From: Akkermansia muciniphila
Lineage (GTDB): Bacteria > Verrucomicrobiota > Verrucomicrobiia > Limisphaerales > UBA9464
Reading direction: 5' to 3'
Assembly (NCBI GenBank): GCA_945883815.1
Contig: CAMCYJ010000025.1
Location: 1-40,825, forward strand
DNA: 40,825 nt
In this document: piece after piece, positions 13,657 through 25,059 of the stretch
Layout: each line of letters starts with the position of its first letter
How positions within the stretch are numbered: position 1 is the first letter of the stretch
Position numbers and translations under genes: made by a program
Notes under the pieces: model-generated
Databases searched by the model: none
Told to the model about the DNA's origin: nothing
What the model saw: only the letters and a program-made list of their open reading frames with translations

Positions 13657-13689
13657 AAACGCCGCCGTCCTGGCGGCGTTTCTGCTTTT
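13657..13689 (+). terminator. Rho-independent terminator after the prepilin-like gene
   Basis: The perfect 10-bp stem AAACGCCGCC / GGCGGCGTTT around GTCCT is followed by a T-rich tail (CTGCTTTT). It ends two bases before the ATG of the EamA gene, so that gene needs read-through, a start within the hairpin region, or a later start codon. Confidence 0.8.
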
Positions 13690-13690
13690 C

Positions 13691-14692
13691 ATGAGCCCCC
13701 GCATCACCGCCTCGCTGGTCCTGATCGGAACCTGCGCGCTCTGGGCCTTCAGCTTTCCGCTGCTCAAGTCCATCGAGCAACTGGGCCAACGCAATGCGCC
13801 GGGGAATTCCAGCCTGTTCCTCTCCACCTTGCTGGTCGCCTGTCGCTTCACCTTTGCCGCGGGCTTGTTCCTCATCGGCAGTGGAATCCGCCGCCGGTGG
13901 CGGCAACGGAAGGACAGTGACAGCTCCCATTCCATCCGACCCACGGCATTGGAGTGGAAGCAAGGTCTGGGCATCGGGTTCTTCGGCTCTCTGGGGCTCA
14001 TTCTCCAGATGGACGGGTTGGCCTACACCGAGGGTTCCGTATCGGCGTTTTTGACGCAGGGCTACGCGGTGCTGATTCCGATCTGGGTCACCTTCACGGC
14101 CCGCCGCCTGCCCGGCTGGACCGTCGCGGGGGCTTGCCTGCTGGTGGGGTTGGGTGCGGCCGTGCTGGCGGGAGTCCGCTGGGACCACTTGCATCTCGGG
14201 CGAGGAGAACTGGAAACGCTGGCCGGGTCTGTGCTCTTTGCCGGCCAGATCCTGTGGCTGGAACGGCCGCAGTTCGCGGGCAACGACTCTGTCCGCTCCA
14301 CCACCGTCATGTTCGGCGCCATGGCGGTGACGGCTTGGCCACTGGCCTTCGCGTTGGCCCGGGACCCTCACGATATCGTGAAGGCGGCCAGTTCCTTTGA
14401 AATCGCCTCACTCTTCGCTCTGCTGCTCTTCGGTTGCACCTTGGCGACCTTCCCACTGGCCAATCACTGGCAGCCCAAGGTAACGGCCACCCAAGCGGGC
14501 CTGCTCTATTGCACAGAACCGGTCTTCACCAGCGTGGTCTGCCTGTTCGTGCCGGGTTGGATTTCCAAGACCACCGGCCTGAATTACCCGGATGAATTGG
14601 TCCACTGGAGGTTGATCCTGGGTGGCTCCTGTATTCTGGCGGCAAATGTCTGGATCCTCCTGCAACCGCCGCCCAAGCCTCTCGATGCTTGA
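13691..14692 (+). CDS. EamA/DMT-superfamily transporter
   Basis: This 333-residue, about ten-helix membrane protein has two EamA repeats. The first half starts LVLIGTCALWAFSFPLLKSIE, a typical first helix, with FLTQGYAVLIPIW later in the repeat. The second half has LAGSVLFAGQILWLERPQF and ends with TATQAGLLYCTEPVFTSVVCLFVPG, the conserved end of DMT carriers. Such proteins export or import small metabolites or amino acids, and the substrate cannot be predicted. A charged cytoplasmic loop lies near residues 65-90 (RRRWRQRKDSDSS). It begins immediately after the terminator at 13657-13689 and converges with the gene at 14735-15601. Confidence 0.9.
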   Translation: MSPRITASLVLIGTCALWAFSFPLLKSIEQLGQRNAPGNSSLFLSTLLVACRFTFAAGLFLIGSGIRRRWRQRKDSDSSHSIRPTALEWKQGLGIGFFGSLGLILQMDGLAYTEGSVSAFLTQGYAVLIPIWVTFTARRLPGWTVAGACLLVGLGAAVLAGVRWDHLHLGRGELETLAGSVLFAGQILWLERPQFAGNDSVRSTTVMFGAMAVTAWPLAFALARDPHDIVKAASSFEIASLFALLLFGCTLATFPLANHWQPKVTATQAGLLYCTEPVFTSVVCLFVPGWISKTTGLNYPDELVHWRLILGGSCILAANVWILLQPPPKPLDA

Positions 14693-14734
14693 AGCCACGC
14701 GGGTGCGCGGCGCTTTCCTCGATCGCCGACAAGC

Positions 14735-15601
14735 CTATTTCCAGGTCATGCGGGTGAAGACGGGGAAGTGGTCACTCGGTTGACGCCCTCCCGGGGTGAG
14801 GTCTACCACCTCGGACCAAGGCACCTCGGCCTCACCCCGACACAGGATCCAATCGATGCGGGCACTGTTGAAGGTGGACTTTCCAAAGCCGTTGAAGGAA
14901 TTGAGCGTTTCATTCCTGCGTTGCGCCGCAGCGAACCAGGTGTCCTTGAATCCGATGTCCCGGGTCAGTGCATCATAGACCGTGTTCCGAGTGGCCACGG
15001 CGTTGAAGTCTCCCATCAGGATCACCCGCTCGTTGGCGGGTATCTTCGCCAATCGACTCCGGATCAAGGCCGCCCCCTTCTCGCGAGCCGGCTGAAGCGC
15101 GTGGTCCAGATGCGTATTCCACAGGTGAAACTCCTTGCCCGTCTGCCGGTCGCGCAATTGCACCGAAGTCACCATGCGACGATTGGGGTTGCCCCAGGTG
15201 GACGAACCAATGACCTCCGGAGTGTCGCTGAGCCAGAAATGGTCATAGGCCAACGGTTCAAAGCGTGAACGCCGATAGAAGATGGCCATGAACTCCCCGC
15301 GACTGCCGCCGTCGCGACCCGTGCCGATCCAGTCGTGTTCGGGAAGGTCCGAGGCCAGGTCGCGCAATTGATGATACACGCCCTCCTGCGTCCCCATGAG
15401 GTCAGGGGCATATTGTTTCAGCAGCGTCCGTATGGCCGGCCGACGATCTGGCCAAGCCTCCGGACCCTTGGGGGTCGCGTAGCGAAGATTGTAGGTCATC
15501 ACTCGCAACTCTTCGCCACCCTGGGCCTCGGCTCGACCGCTCAAAGCCGGAGCCGCTGCGATGAGGGGAAGAGTGGAAAGGAAATGGCGGCGGGAATTCA
15601 T
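14735..15601 (-). CDS. Exported endonuclease/exonuclease/phosphatase-fold protein
   Basis: From the ATG at 15601 the protein has 288 residues. The N-terminus MNSRRHFLSTLPLIAAAPALSGRAEA is a signal peptide with a twin-arginine motif (SRRHFL), so it is probably exported folded by Tat. The EEP fold is evident: TYNLRY (Asn38), GTQEG (Glu73), NTHLDH, GDFNAV (Asp198, Asn200) and a final SDHFPVF (Asp277, His278). These metal-binding residues are intact, so it should be an active metal-dependent phosphodiesterase or phosphatase acting in the periplasm or outside. The substrate could be nucleic acid, inositol phosphate or sphingolipid. A longer in-frame start at 15628 would place residues before the signal and is less likely. 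Confidence 0.9.
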   Translation of the reverse strand: MNSRRHFLSTLPLIAAAPALSGRAEAQGGEELRVMTYNLRYATPKGPEAWPDRRPAIRTLLKQYAPDLMGTQEGVYHQLRDLASDLPEHDWIGTGRDGGSRGEFMAIFYRRSRFEPLAYDHFWLSDTPEVIGSSTWGNPNRRMVTSVQLRDRQTGKEFHLWNTHLDHALQPAREKGAALIRSRLAKIPANERVILMGDFNAVATRNTVYDALTRDIGFKDTWFAAAQRRNETLNSFNGFGKSTFNSARIDWILCRGEAEVPWSEVVDLTPGGRQPSDHFPVFTRMTWK

Positions 15602-15697
15602 GTGCCCAGAGACAATGCCCCACGCCAAAGCTCAAGCAAAACAGAACAACTCGGACACACGCCCTCCCGATCGATGGATTTTCGAGTGCTCGGTGGG

Positions 15698-18304
15698 TCA
15701 GCGGGGCTTTTCGAGCTGGCTCTCGCGGATCCGCCGAGCGCGTTGCCCCCAAGTCACCGCCACCGTGGGGAGTTCTCGGGCGACATGCTCGTACAGACCG
15801 GCCGCCTCGCCGGTTCGACCCAGGCGTTCCAGAATCTCCCCCGTGGCGCGTGCCGCCTCGGTCAGGATGTCGGCGGAAAGTTTCTCACCCGGCAACAAAA
15901 CCTTGCCCAGTGCGACATCCAAACCCGCCTGAATGGCGCGTTCCAAGAACGCCGCAGACTCTGCGCCACTGCGCAGTTCCGACATCTTGCGATTCACCGC
16001 GGCATACCCCAACCACGCGCGACACCGGGTCTCGATTCCGGCTCCTGGGAGCTTGGCTGCTCGCAGATAGAGATCGGCAGCTCGGGTATAGTCAGCCGGA
16101 TTGAGGGTGCTGAGTTGGAAGTGACAGTTACCCATCATCCCCAGTGCCGGAGCGAGATACGGGCTGTTGGTGAATTCGAGAACCCGGGTGAAGGCCTCCA
16201 GCGCCAGGCGGTAGCGGGACAATGGGTCGCCACCGGTTTCCACCGGCTTGGATTGCAGCAGTTCGCCGTAATGGAAGAGCGCTGCCGACTGAATTTCGGG
16301 GGGTGCGGCTTTGTCGTTGATCAACTCGCGGAAATGTTCGGCGGAGGAGTCGAAGTTCTGCAATTTGCGCCCCGCTTCAGCCGCCCACAACCTCGCGCGA
16401 TACCAGGTGTCACCCCGCGCCGCGCGCACCGTGGCATTGGTCAGGATGGCAGCACTGGCCTGTCCGGCCTGAAGGTAATCCTGCTGCTCGAAGAAGCGGC
16501 CAGCCAGCCAGAGTTGGGCGGACAAGGTCCCGGGATCCGCGGGGTTCTTGGCTGCCAATTCGGAAAACTGGCTCATGGCCGCCGCAGGGTCGCCGGAACG
16601 CGACAGTGCATAAGCCAAATGAAACCCCGCACGCACTGCGCCGGGATGCTGGGGATGTGCCATCAACCAGCGCCGCAATTCGGCCACCGAATCGGCCCAA
16701 CGCTCGTCATGCAGCCCGAGCATGGCCAATTCCAACTCCACTTCGGGACGGACCGCGCTCTCAGGGAACCGCAGGAGATAATCCTGCAACAAACCGCGCC
16801 CCAACTCGCCGGCCCCCTGCCGCGCCAGGGACGATCCCAACCAGAGGACGCTTTGTCCGGCCCGGACCGCCGCTTGGGGCAACTCCAGTAAACGGCGCAG
16901 GGCCGATTCGCCGGCCGGCGCGTTGGTGCTGGCGATGGCGGAGATGACGGCTTGTTCCAGGGCTGCCGGCATCCAGGCCTCCCGCTCAACGGGACGCTGG
17001 GCGACGGCGTCAGCCACCTCCAGATAGCCCGTCAAGGCCGAGGCAGCATCCCCCAGCCACGCGGCGGCATCGGCAGCCTTGAAACGGGCGACCAAACGAT
17101 CGGGGGATCCATCCGGGAGTAGGGACAATGCCGTCTGGAAACCAATCAAGGCCTGCGCCATTGCCGCCTTGGAATTGCCCGCGAGCGCCTCCTCCCAACG
17201 GCACCAGGCCAGGGCCAGGGTGAGCGGGCCACGGACTTCGGGAGGGGGACCCAGCAAGGCGGCCCGCTCCAGTTCTGCCACGGCCCGGGTGAGGCTGACG
17301 TTAGATTCGGCGGTGGCTGAGCCCACCCGATCGGCACCCCGTCGAGCCAGGTGTTCGCGGAGATGGATCTGCCCCAAGCGCAAGCGCAGTGCGGCAACGG
17401 AGGCATCGTCAGCCAGTCCGGTGATGACCCCTTCGAGACGTTCGCGGGCCAACGACAACTGACCTTGAGAAACCCACCAGTCGCTGAGATTGCGGATGGC
17501 ATCGCTGCGGAACACCGCCGGAACGGCCGGGGCCAAATTTTCCTCCAGGGGCGCCACCGCACGCACCCCCTGCCCCGCGGCCAGGAGCAGACGACCCAAT
17601 AGAGCCGAGGATTCCGGACGTCGCGCGACCAACCCGTCGTCACCGGAGATGCGCCGCAACTGTTCGGCCGCGGTAATGGCCGGTTCAACCTGCCGACCCG
17701 CCTCCAAGATGCGGACCTCGAGCCGCAACCGGTCCCACTGGGCCTCCGGCTTTTGTGCCAACGGAGTTGCCGCGATCACGGCTTCACGAGCCCGGGTCCA
17801 GTTGCCCGCGCCCAGATGCGCTTCGGCCGCGAGCATCAAACCGGTAAAAAGCAGCTCTGCCGGTTTTCCTTGACCCAAGGCTTGTCGAAACGGCCCATCG
17901 GGCTGATCCAACAAGGCGGCGGCCTCTTGGGGTTGACTCGATCGGAAGAGGGCCTCGGCTCGGCGCACCCAAGCATGGAGGGTCAACTCGGATCCAGAGA
18001 ACCGTGCCAGGTAGAGCCCGAAAGTTTTCTGCGCCGCGGCATGGTCCCCACGCCCCGCCTCGGCCTCCCCTTGGGCATACAATGCCCGACGCAATGCCTC
18101 GGGCCTCAGTGCCGAATCAGGAAACTGGCTGGAAAACGCGGTAAACTCTTCGGCTGCACGCGGATAGGCACCGATCGAGAAGGAGCGGAGCGCGGCGTTG
18201 AAGGCGACCTGGTCCGGCCCATCGGCAGCAAGAACCGACAGACTCAGGACGGTTCCCACCATCCAGCCCCACCCCCGACTCGATTCCTCGCGCAACCAAC
18301 GCAT
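15698..18304 (-). CDS. Large exported TPR-repeat protein
   Basis: This 868-residue protein starts at the ATG at 18304. The hydrophobic segment WGWMVGTVLSLSVLAADG suggests export with cleavage after LAA. The rest is almost wholly helical tetratricopeptide-type repeats, for example AFNAALRSFSIGAYPRAAEEFTAF near the start and ADLYLRAAKLPGAGIETRC near the end, in the style of YbgF/BamD-like outer-membrane-associated TPR proteins. It probably acts as a periplasmic scaffold for envelope complexes; no catalytic domain is seen. The open frame extends upstream to 18460, but the extension runs into the divergent FIST gene and lacks a signal peptide. The 129 bases between the two divergent starts hold both promoters. 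Confidence 0.82.
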   Translation of the reverse strand: MRWLREESSRGWGWMVGTVLSLSVLAADGPDQVAFNAALRSFSIGAYPRAAEEFTAFSSQFPDSALRPEALRRALYAQGEAEAGRGDHAAAQKTFGLYLARFSGSELTLHAWVRRAEALFRSSQPQEAAALLDQPDGPFRQALGQGKPAELLFTGLMLAAEAHLGAGNWTRAREAVIAATPLAQKPEAQWDRLRLEVRILEAGRQVEPAITAAEQLRRISGDDGLVARRPESSALLGRLLLAAGQGVRAVAPLEENLAPAVPAVFRSDAIRNLSDWWVSQGQLSLARERLEGVITGLADDASVAALRLRLGQIHLREHLARRGADRVGSATAESNVSLTRAVAELERAALLGPPPEVRGPLTLALAWCRWEEALAGNSKAAMAQALIGFQTALSLLPDGSPDRLVARFKAADAAAWLGDAASALTGYLEVADAVAQRPVEREAWMPAALEQAVISAIASTNAPAGESALRRLLELPQAAVRAGQSVLWLGSSLARQGAGELGRGLLQDYLLRFPESAVRPEVELELAMLGLHDERWADSVAELRRWLMAHPQHPGAVRAGFHLAYALSRSGDPAAAMSQFSELAAKNPADPGTLSAQLWLAGRFFEQQDYLQAGQASAAILTNATVRAARGDTWYRARLWAAEAGRKLQNFDSSAEHFRELINDKAAPPEIQSAALFHYGELLQSKPVETGGDPLSRYRLALEAFTRVLEFTNSPYLAPALGMMGNCHFQLSTLNPADYTRAADLYLRAAKLPGAGIETRCRAWLGYAAVNRKMSELRSGAESAAFLERAIQAGLDVALGKVLLPGEKLSADILTEAARATGEILERLGRTGEAAGLYEHVARELPTVAVTWGQRARRIRESQLEKPR

Positions 18305-18433
18305 GTCCCCACTCTCCGGACGTACTGACGAACGAGCAAGCGGAGAGCATTCCCTCCGTGGAGGTGACTCCGGATCCAAACATCCCAGCGAACGGCAAAA
18401 AACAGGACTCTTCCCGATTTCCCCGCAGAGACT

Positions 18434-19651
18434 ATGGTCAGGGGCATGCAGGGCAGTCATGGGGTCACCGGAGTCTGGAATGGCGGCTGGAATGAAGCGG
18501 AACTCAGCCGCTGGGCTGCGGCATTGCGGGCCCAGTTGACCGACTCAGGCGTGACCTTGGGATTGGTCTTCTTGGCCCCGTCGCTCTTTCCCCATGCCGA
18601 AGAGGTCTTGGAAGTCCTGCGTGTGCATGGACGAATTCCCTGCCTGGTCGGCTGCTCCGGCGTGGGGTTGATCTCGGGTGGCGATGAGTTCGAAGAAGGG
18701 GCCGACTTGGTTCTTGGGCTGCACAACCTCCCCGGGGCCACCCTCAAGGGTTTCCACTTCGACAACGAAACCATCGACGCCACGGACAGCGAGGCAGCAT
18801 GGATTCAAAAAACCAGCCTCTCCCCGGAACAAGTCAATGGCTGGCTCATTTTCGCCAGCCCGTTCCACCTGAACGGAGAGGCTTGGCTACGGCAATGGAA
18901 CAAGGCCTACCCCGGCATTCCTTCCATCGGCGGCTTGGCCAGCGGCGATTTCTCAGCCGAGCAGTGCCAGGTGTACTTCAACGGCGGGGTCCATGAGCAG
19001 GGTTTGGTGGCCGTGGCCCTCTGTGGCGAGGTCACGCTCGAAACCGTGGTGTCGCAAGGGTGCACGCCCATCGGAGAGAGCTGGACCATCACACGAGCGG
19101 ACCGGAACTTTATCCTGGGGATCGGCAATCGCCCTGCGTATTCGGTCTTGATGGAAACCTTCGAGGGCCTGAGCCACGAGGAGCGCATTAAAAGCCAAAA
19201 CAACCTCTTCGTGGGCTTGGCCATCGATGAATATCGCGACGAGTTGCACTGCGGCGATTTCTTGGTCCGCAATCTTCTAGGCGGCGACCCGAAAAATGGA
19301 GCCCTGGCCGTCGGAGCTTATCCTCGCACCGGACAAACCCTCCAATTCCAGCGACGCGACTCGGAAACGGCCGACGCGGAATTGTCGGCGCTCTTGGCAC
19401 AAGCGCGCACACAGTTGGCCGGACGCCCGATTTACGGGGGGTGCCTGACAGTTTGCAATGGCCGCGGGTCCCGACTCTTCGGCATCCCCAACCACGACGC
19501 GGGGCTCGTACAAGAGCAACTGGGCCGCACCGCCATCACCGGTTTCTTCGGACATGGCGAGTTGGGTCCGGTAGCCCACCAGAATTTTCTGCATGGCTAC
19601 ACCGCCTCGCTCGGACTCTTCGTGCCCAAGTCGACGCCCCGCCCGGGATGA
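18434..19651 (+). CDS. FIST-domain sensory protein
   Basis: This 405-residue protein contains a FIST N-terminal domain (about residues 30-215; VFLAPSLFPHAEEVLEVLR, LVGCSGVGLISGGDE, SIGGLASGDF) and a FIST C-terminal domain (about 225-385; NRPAYSVLMETFEGLSHEE, KNGALAVGAYPRTGQTLQF, GRPIYGGCLTVCNGRG). FIST modules are thought to bind small ligands such as amino acids in signal transduction, usually fused to kinase or cyclase domains. Here the module stands alone with no output domain and no signalling neighbours, so partners are unknown. It has no signal peptide and should be cytoplasmic. The start is the ATG at 18434; an ATG at 18446 is possible. Confidence 0.9.
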   Translation: MVRGMQGSHGVTGVWNGGWNEAELSRWAAALRAQLTDSGVTLGLVFLAPSLFPHAEEVLEVLRVHGRIPCLVGCSGVGLISGGDEFEEGADLVLGLHNLPGATLKGFHFDNETIDATDSEAAWIQKTSLSPEQVNGWLIFASPFHLNGEAWLRQWNKAYPGIPSIGGLASGDFSAEQCQVYFNGGVHEQGLVAVALCGEVTLETVVSQGCTPIGESWTITRADRNFILGIGNRPAYSVLMETFEGLSHEERIKSQNNLFVGLAIDEYRDELHCGDFLVRNLLGGDPKNGALAVGAYPRTGQTLQFQRRDSETADAELSALLAQARTQLAGRPIYGGCLTVCNGRGSRLFGIPNHDAGLVQEQLGRTAITGFFGHGELGPVAHQNFLHGYTASLGLFVPKSTPRPG

Positions 19652-19776
19652 ACCGACCCGGGCCCGGCTCCAGCAGCCCCCGGCCCCCGACAGACCCGAG
19701 ACGTCCCCGAGAGTTGCCACAACCGCCCCCCTTCTGCCTTCATCTGCGTCCATCTGCTGCCAATCCCGATTCCTGA

Positions 19777-21774
19777 ATGAACGACGAACAACAACCCCAG
19801 TTTGAATCCGCCAAGTCCGAGGTTCAGCGCAAGACGCTCGACCAGCGGGAGCAGATGAACGAGTTGATGCGCCTGCGTCACTCCTGCGCGCACATCTTGG
19901 CGACGGCGGTCTTGAGGCTCTGGCCCGACGCATTGTTGGACATCGGCCCGCCCACGGACGAAGGCTTCTACTACGACTTCGAACTGAAGCACCGCTTCAC
20001 TCCGGAAGACTTCCCCAAGATCGAGGAGGAGATGCGGAAGATCACCAAGGAGAACCAAGTCTTCGAGAAGTCCATCCAGACCCGCGCCGAGGCCCTGGCC
20101 TACTTCGAGGGCAAGGGACAGACCTTCAAGGTGCAGCGCTTGGGAGACATCCCTGAGGGCGAGGCCATCAGCTTCTTCCAAAACGGCGAGTTCGTGGATT
20201 TGTGCGCCGGCCCCCACGTGATGCGCACCGGCAACGTGAAGCCCGGGGGCATCAAGTTGCTCAAGGTCGCCAGTGCGTATTTCCGGGGTAACGAGAAGAA
20301 CCCCCAATTGCAGCGCCTGTACGGCACGGCCTTCAAGAACAAGGAGGAGTTGGACAACTGGCTCAAGATGCAGGAAGAGGCCCGCAAGCGGGACCACCGG
20401 AAGATCGGCACCGAGATGGGGCTCTTCGCCATGGATCCGGAATACGTCGGGCCCGGCCTGCCCCTGTGGCTGCCGAAGGGAACCGTGCTCGTCGAAGAAC
20501 TGGAGAGACTGGCCAAGGAGACCGAGTTCCAGGCCGGCTACGTGCGCGTCAAGACGCCGCATCTGGCCAAGGAGAAGATGTACAAAACCTCCGGCCACCT
20601 CCCGTACTACGCCGAGTCGATGTTCCCCCCGATGGAAATGCTCGAGGAGGACGAGCGCCAGAAGCGCGAAGATCTGATGGAACGGCGCGCCGACCTGATC
20701 CAACTCGCCGAAGGCATGGGCAAGGCCATCTCGCCCAACCCCACCGGCTACACCGAGGAGCAAGTCCGCCGCGACATTCAAAAACTGGAGTCCGAGATCA
20801 CCCTCTTGGGGGGCCGGTACTACCTGAAGGCGATGAACTGCCCGCATCACCACCGCATCTTCGCGGCGGAACCGCGCAGCTACCGCGACCTGCCTCTGCG
20901 ACTGGCCGAATACGGCACCTGCTACCGATACGAGCAATCGGGCGAGCTCTTCGGGGTCATGCGCGTGCGCAGCATGAACATGAACGACGCCCACCTGTAC
21001 TGCACGGCCGAGCAGTTCGCCGACGAGTTCCGGGCGGTCAACGAGATGTACCTGAAGTACTTCAAGATCTTCGGGCTCGACCGCTACCAGATGCGCTTCA
21101 GCACCCACGACCCGGCGCGACTGGGTCAGAAGTTCGTCAATGAGCCCGAGCTCTGGAAGAAGACCGAAGACATGGTGCGCCAGGTCCTCATCGAGTCGGG
21201 CATCAACTACGTGGAAGTGGCCAACGAGGCGGCGTTCTATGGACCCAAGATCGACGTGCAAGTCTGGAGCGCCATCGGCCGCGAATTCACCATCGCCACC
21301 AACCAGGTGGATTTCGCCGTGCCCGCCCGCTTCGGCCTGACTTACCGCGACCGCGACAACACCGAGAAGACCCCGCTGTGCATCCACCGCGCCCCGCTGG
21401 GCACGCACGAGCGGTTCATCGGCTTCCTCATCGAGCACTATGCGGGCAACTTCCCGCTCTGGCTGGCCCCGGAACAGGTGCGGGTGCTGACCCTGAATGA
21501 CGAGGCGCCGCTGGTGGAATACGCCAAGTCGATCACTGCCGAATTGCGCTCTCAATTCGTCCGCGTGGAAGGCGACTGGAGCGCCAATCCCGTGAAGGCC
21601 AAGATCGCCGACGCCGAGACCGCCAAGGTCCACACCATGCTGGTCGTAGGACAGCGGGACCTCGAGGCCGCTGCCGTCAGTGTGCGGTTGCATGGCAAGG
21701 GCAACGTGGGCGCCAAGCCGCGCGCCGAGGTCGTCGCCGACTTGCTGGCTTCCATTCGCGAACGCCGCGCCTGA
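19777..21774 (+). CDS. thrS: Threonine--tRNA ligase, TGS-less and with an insertion in the catalytic domain
   Basis: This 665-residue class II synthetase charges tRNA-Thr. It begins directly with the editing domain: HSCAH at 35-39 and DLCAGPH at 141-147, so Ser-tRNA hydrolysis should be intact. The usual N-terminal TGS domain is absent. The catalytic core has the three zinc ligands Cys355 (MNCPHH, where the common form is NCPGH), His406 (NMNDAH) and His537 (CIHRAP). It carries an extra, charged, helical stretch of about 60 residues (287-346) just before the first zinc ligand. The C-terminal anticodon-binding domain (from about 555) is normal. The start is ATG at 19777, preceded by a GC-rich spacer of about 125 bases with no gene. 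Confidence 0.93.
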   Translation: MNDEQQPQFESAKSEVQRKTLDQREQMNELMRLRHSCAHILATAVLRLWPDALLDIGPPTDEGFYYDFELKHRFTPEDFPKIEEEMRKITKENQVFEKSIQTRAEALAYFEGKGQTFKVQRLGDIPEGEAISFFQNGEFVDLCAGPHVMRTGNVKPGGIKLLKVASAYFRGNEKNPQLQRLYGTAFKNKEELDNWLKMQEEARKRDHRKIGTEMGLFAMDPEYVGPGLPLWLPKGTVLVEELERLAKETEFQAGYVRVKTPHLAKEKMYKTSGHLPYYAESMFPPMEMLEEDERQKREDLMERRADLIQLAEGMGKAISPNPTGYTEEQVRRDIQKLESEITLLGGRYYLKAMNCPHHHRIFAAEPRSYRDLPLRLAEYGTCYRYEQSGELFGVMRVRSMNMNDAHLYCTAEQFADEFRAVNEMYLKYFKIFGLDRYQMRFSTHDPARLGQKFVNEPELWKKTEDMVRQVLIESGINYVEVANEAAFYGPKIDVQVWSAIGREFTIATNQVDFAVPARFGLTYRDRDNTEKTPLCIHRAPLGTHERFIGFLIEHYAGNFPLWLAPEQVRVLTLNDEAPLVEYAKSITAELRSQFVRVEGDWSANPVKAKIADAETAKVHTMLVVGQRDLEAAAVSVRLHGKGNVGAKPRAEVVADLLASIRERRA

Positions 21775-21787
21775 TCACGTGTGACAA

Positions 21788-21826
21788 CCCTCTCGGAATC
21801 TTCGCTCAGGCGGAGATTCCAGAGGG
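21788..21826. terminator. Long hairpin after thrS (possible terminator without T-run)
   Basis: CCCTCT-C-GGAATCT pairs with AGATTCC-AGAGGG, and the loop holds a smaller CGC/GCG pair. It lies 14 bases after the thrS stop. There is no clear T run on either strand, so it may be an RNA-stabilising hairpin or a weak terminator. Confidence 0.5.
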
Positions 21827-21915
21827 AAACACCGAATGCCATGGGGGTTCCTTAGGCCCCGCACCTGGACCCCACTCCTTGACCCCACTCTGCTGCGCCT
21901 CATCCTCCCGCCCCC

Positions 21916-24111
<2,196 letters not shown>

Positions 24112-24144
24112 ACCCCGCATTCGTGTTCCATTCCCACACACGCC

Positions 24145-25059
24145 GTGTTCTCCCGAGTCGCTGAATGGTTCCTGTGCGCCCTGTTGGGTTTGATCCGTTG
24201 CCTGCCGCTGGTGACGGTCGTCCGCTTGGGCCGTCTGCTGGGCGGCCTGGCTTGCCGGGTGGATCACCGCCACCGCCGCGTGGCCGAAGACAATCTCGCC
24301 CAAGCGTTCCCGGATTGGAAACCGGCGGAGGTGCAAGCCGTGGCTCTGGAGAACTTCCGCCGCATTGGCGAGGCCTACGCTTCGGCCATCCGGACCCCGG
24401 GCATGGACCCCGAGGTATTGCTGGCGCGCATCGAGTTTGTGGGCCTGGATGATCTGCTCCGGAGCGGTGCTGATCAACTGGTCGTGGCCACGGGGCATTT
24501 CGGTGGCTTCGACCTGCTGGCCCATGTCCAAAAGCACTGGCCCGGCTGGAATATAACCACCACCTACCGGGCCCAACGGTTCGTCCCGCTCGAACGAGCC
24601 CTCCAACGCCTGCGCACCATAACAGGTGTGCAATTCGTCGAACGGCACAATGCCACCCTCGCCATTAGCGAGTTATTCAAACGGAACAAATCCGTTTTGG
24701 CCCTTTTCTCCGACCAACACGGCGGCGGCAAGGGGTTGTGGCTGCCCTTTTTCGGGCGTCACTGTTCCTGTAGTCCCGCACCGGCCGTGATCGCCCTGCG
24801 CTACAAAGCCCTGCTGACCATGGCTATTTGCTACCGCACGGAATTGGCCCGCTGGCGCATCGAGGTGGGGCCTGTGATTCCCACGCACGACGAACACGGA
24901 CAGGAACGATCCGTCGAGTCCATCACCCACGATCTGCAGCAGCAGTATGAAAAAGCCGTACGCCGGGATCCGGCCAATTGGTTCTGGGTGCATCGGCGGT
25001 GGAAACCCCCTTCGGCCCATCAAAAGGCACCGGGTCTCGCCACAGATTCCGCGCCATGA
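24145..25059 (+). CDS. LpxL/HtrB-family lysophospholipid (lipid A) acyltransferase
   Basis: This 304-residue protein with a GTG start has an N-terminal hydrophobic helix (WFLCALLGLIRCLPLVTVVRLG), then the acyltransferase signature ATGHFGGFD with the H-x4-D catalytic pair (His118, Asp123). LFSDQHGGGKGLWLPFFG and NWFWVHRRWK near the end are typical of LpxL/LpxM. It would transfer a secondary acyl chain to lipid A at the inner membrane. Its stop overlaps the start of the heptosyltransferase gene (ATGA at 25056-25059), so the two LPS genes are translationally coupled. The acyl-chain specificity cannot be read. Confidence 0.9.
   Translation: MFSRVAEWFLCALLGLIRCLPLVTVVRLGRLLGGLACRVDHRHRRVAEDNLAQAFPDWKPAEVQAVALENFRRIGEAYASAIRTPGMDPEVLLARIEFVGLDDLLRSGADQLVVATGHFGGFDLLAHVQKHWPGWNITTTYRAQRFVPLERALQRLRTITGVQFVERHNATLAISELFKRNKSVLALFSDQHGGGKGLWLPFFGRHCSCSPAPAVIALRYKALLTMAICYRTELARWRIEVGPVIPTHDEHGQERSVESITHDLQQQYEKAVRRDPANWFWVHRRWKPPSAHQKAPGLATDSAP

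Noticed and set aside
15335..16891. 518-codon open frame antisense to the TPR and EEP genes
   Set aside because: It overlaps two supported genes on the minus strand and reads as compositional noise.
19725..19760. CATCTGC direct repeat before thrS (TTCATCTGCGTCCATCTGCTG)
   Set aside because: It is a short two-copy repeat. It resembles a dispersed intergenic repeat, but with only one site in the window nothing more can be supported.
19597..21693. 698-codon open frame antisense to thrS
   Set aside because: It is the complement of a well-recognised thrS gene; its translation is low-complexity (His/Leu/Val/Gly rich) and matches no family. GC-rich codon bias opens such frames.
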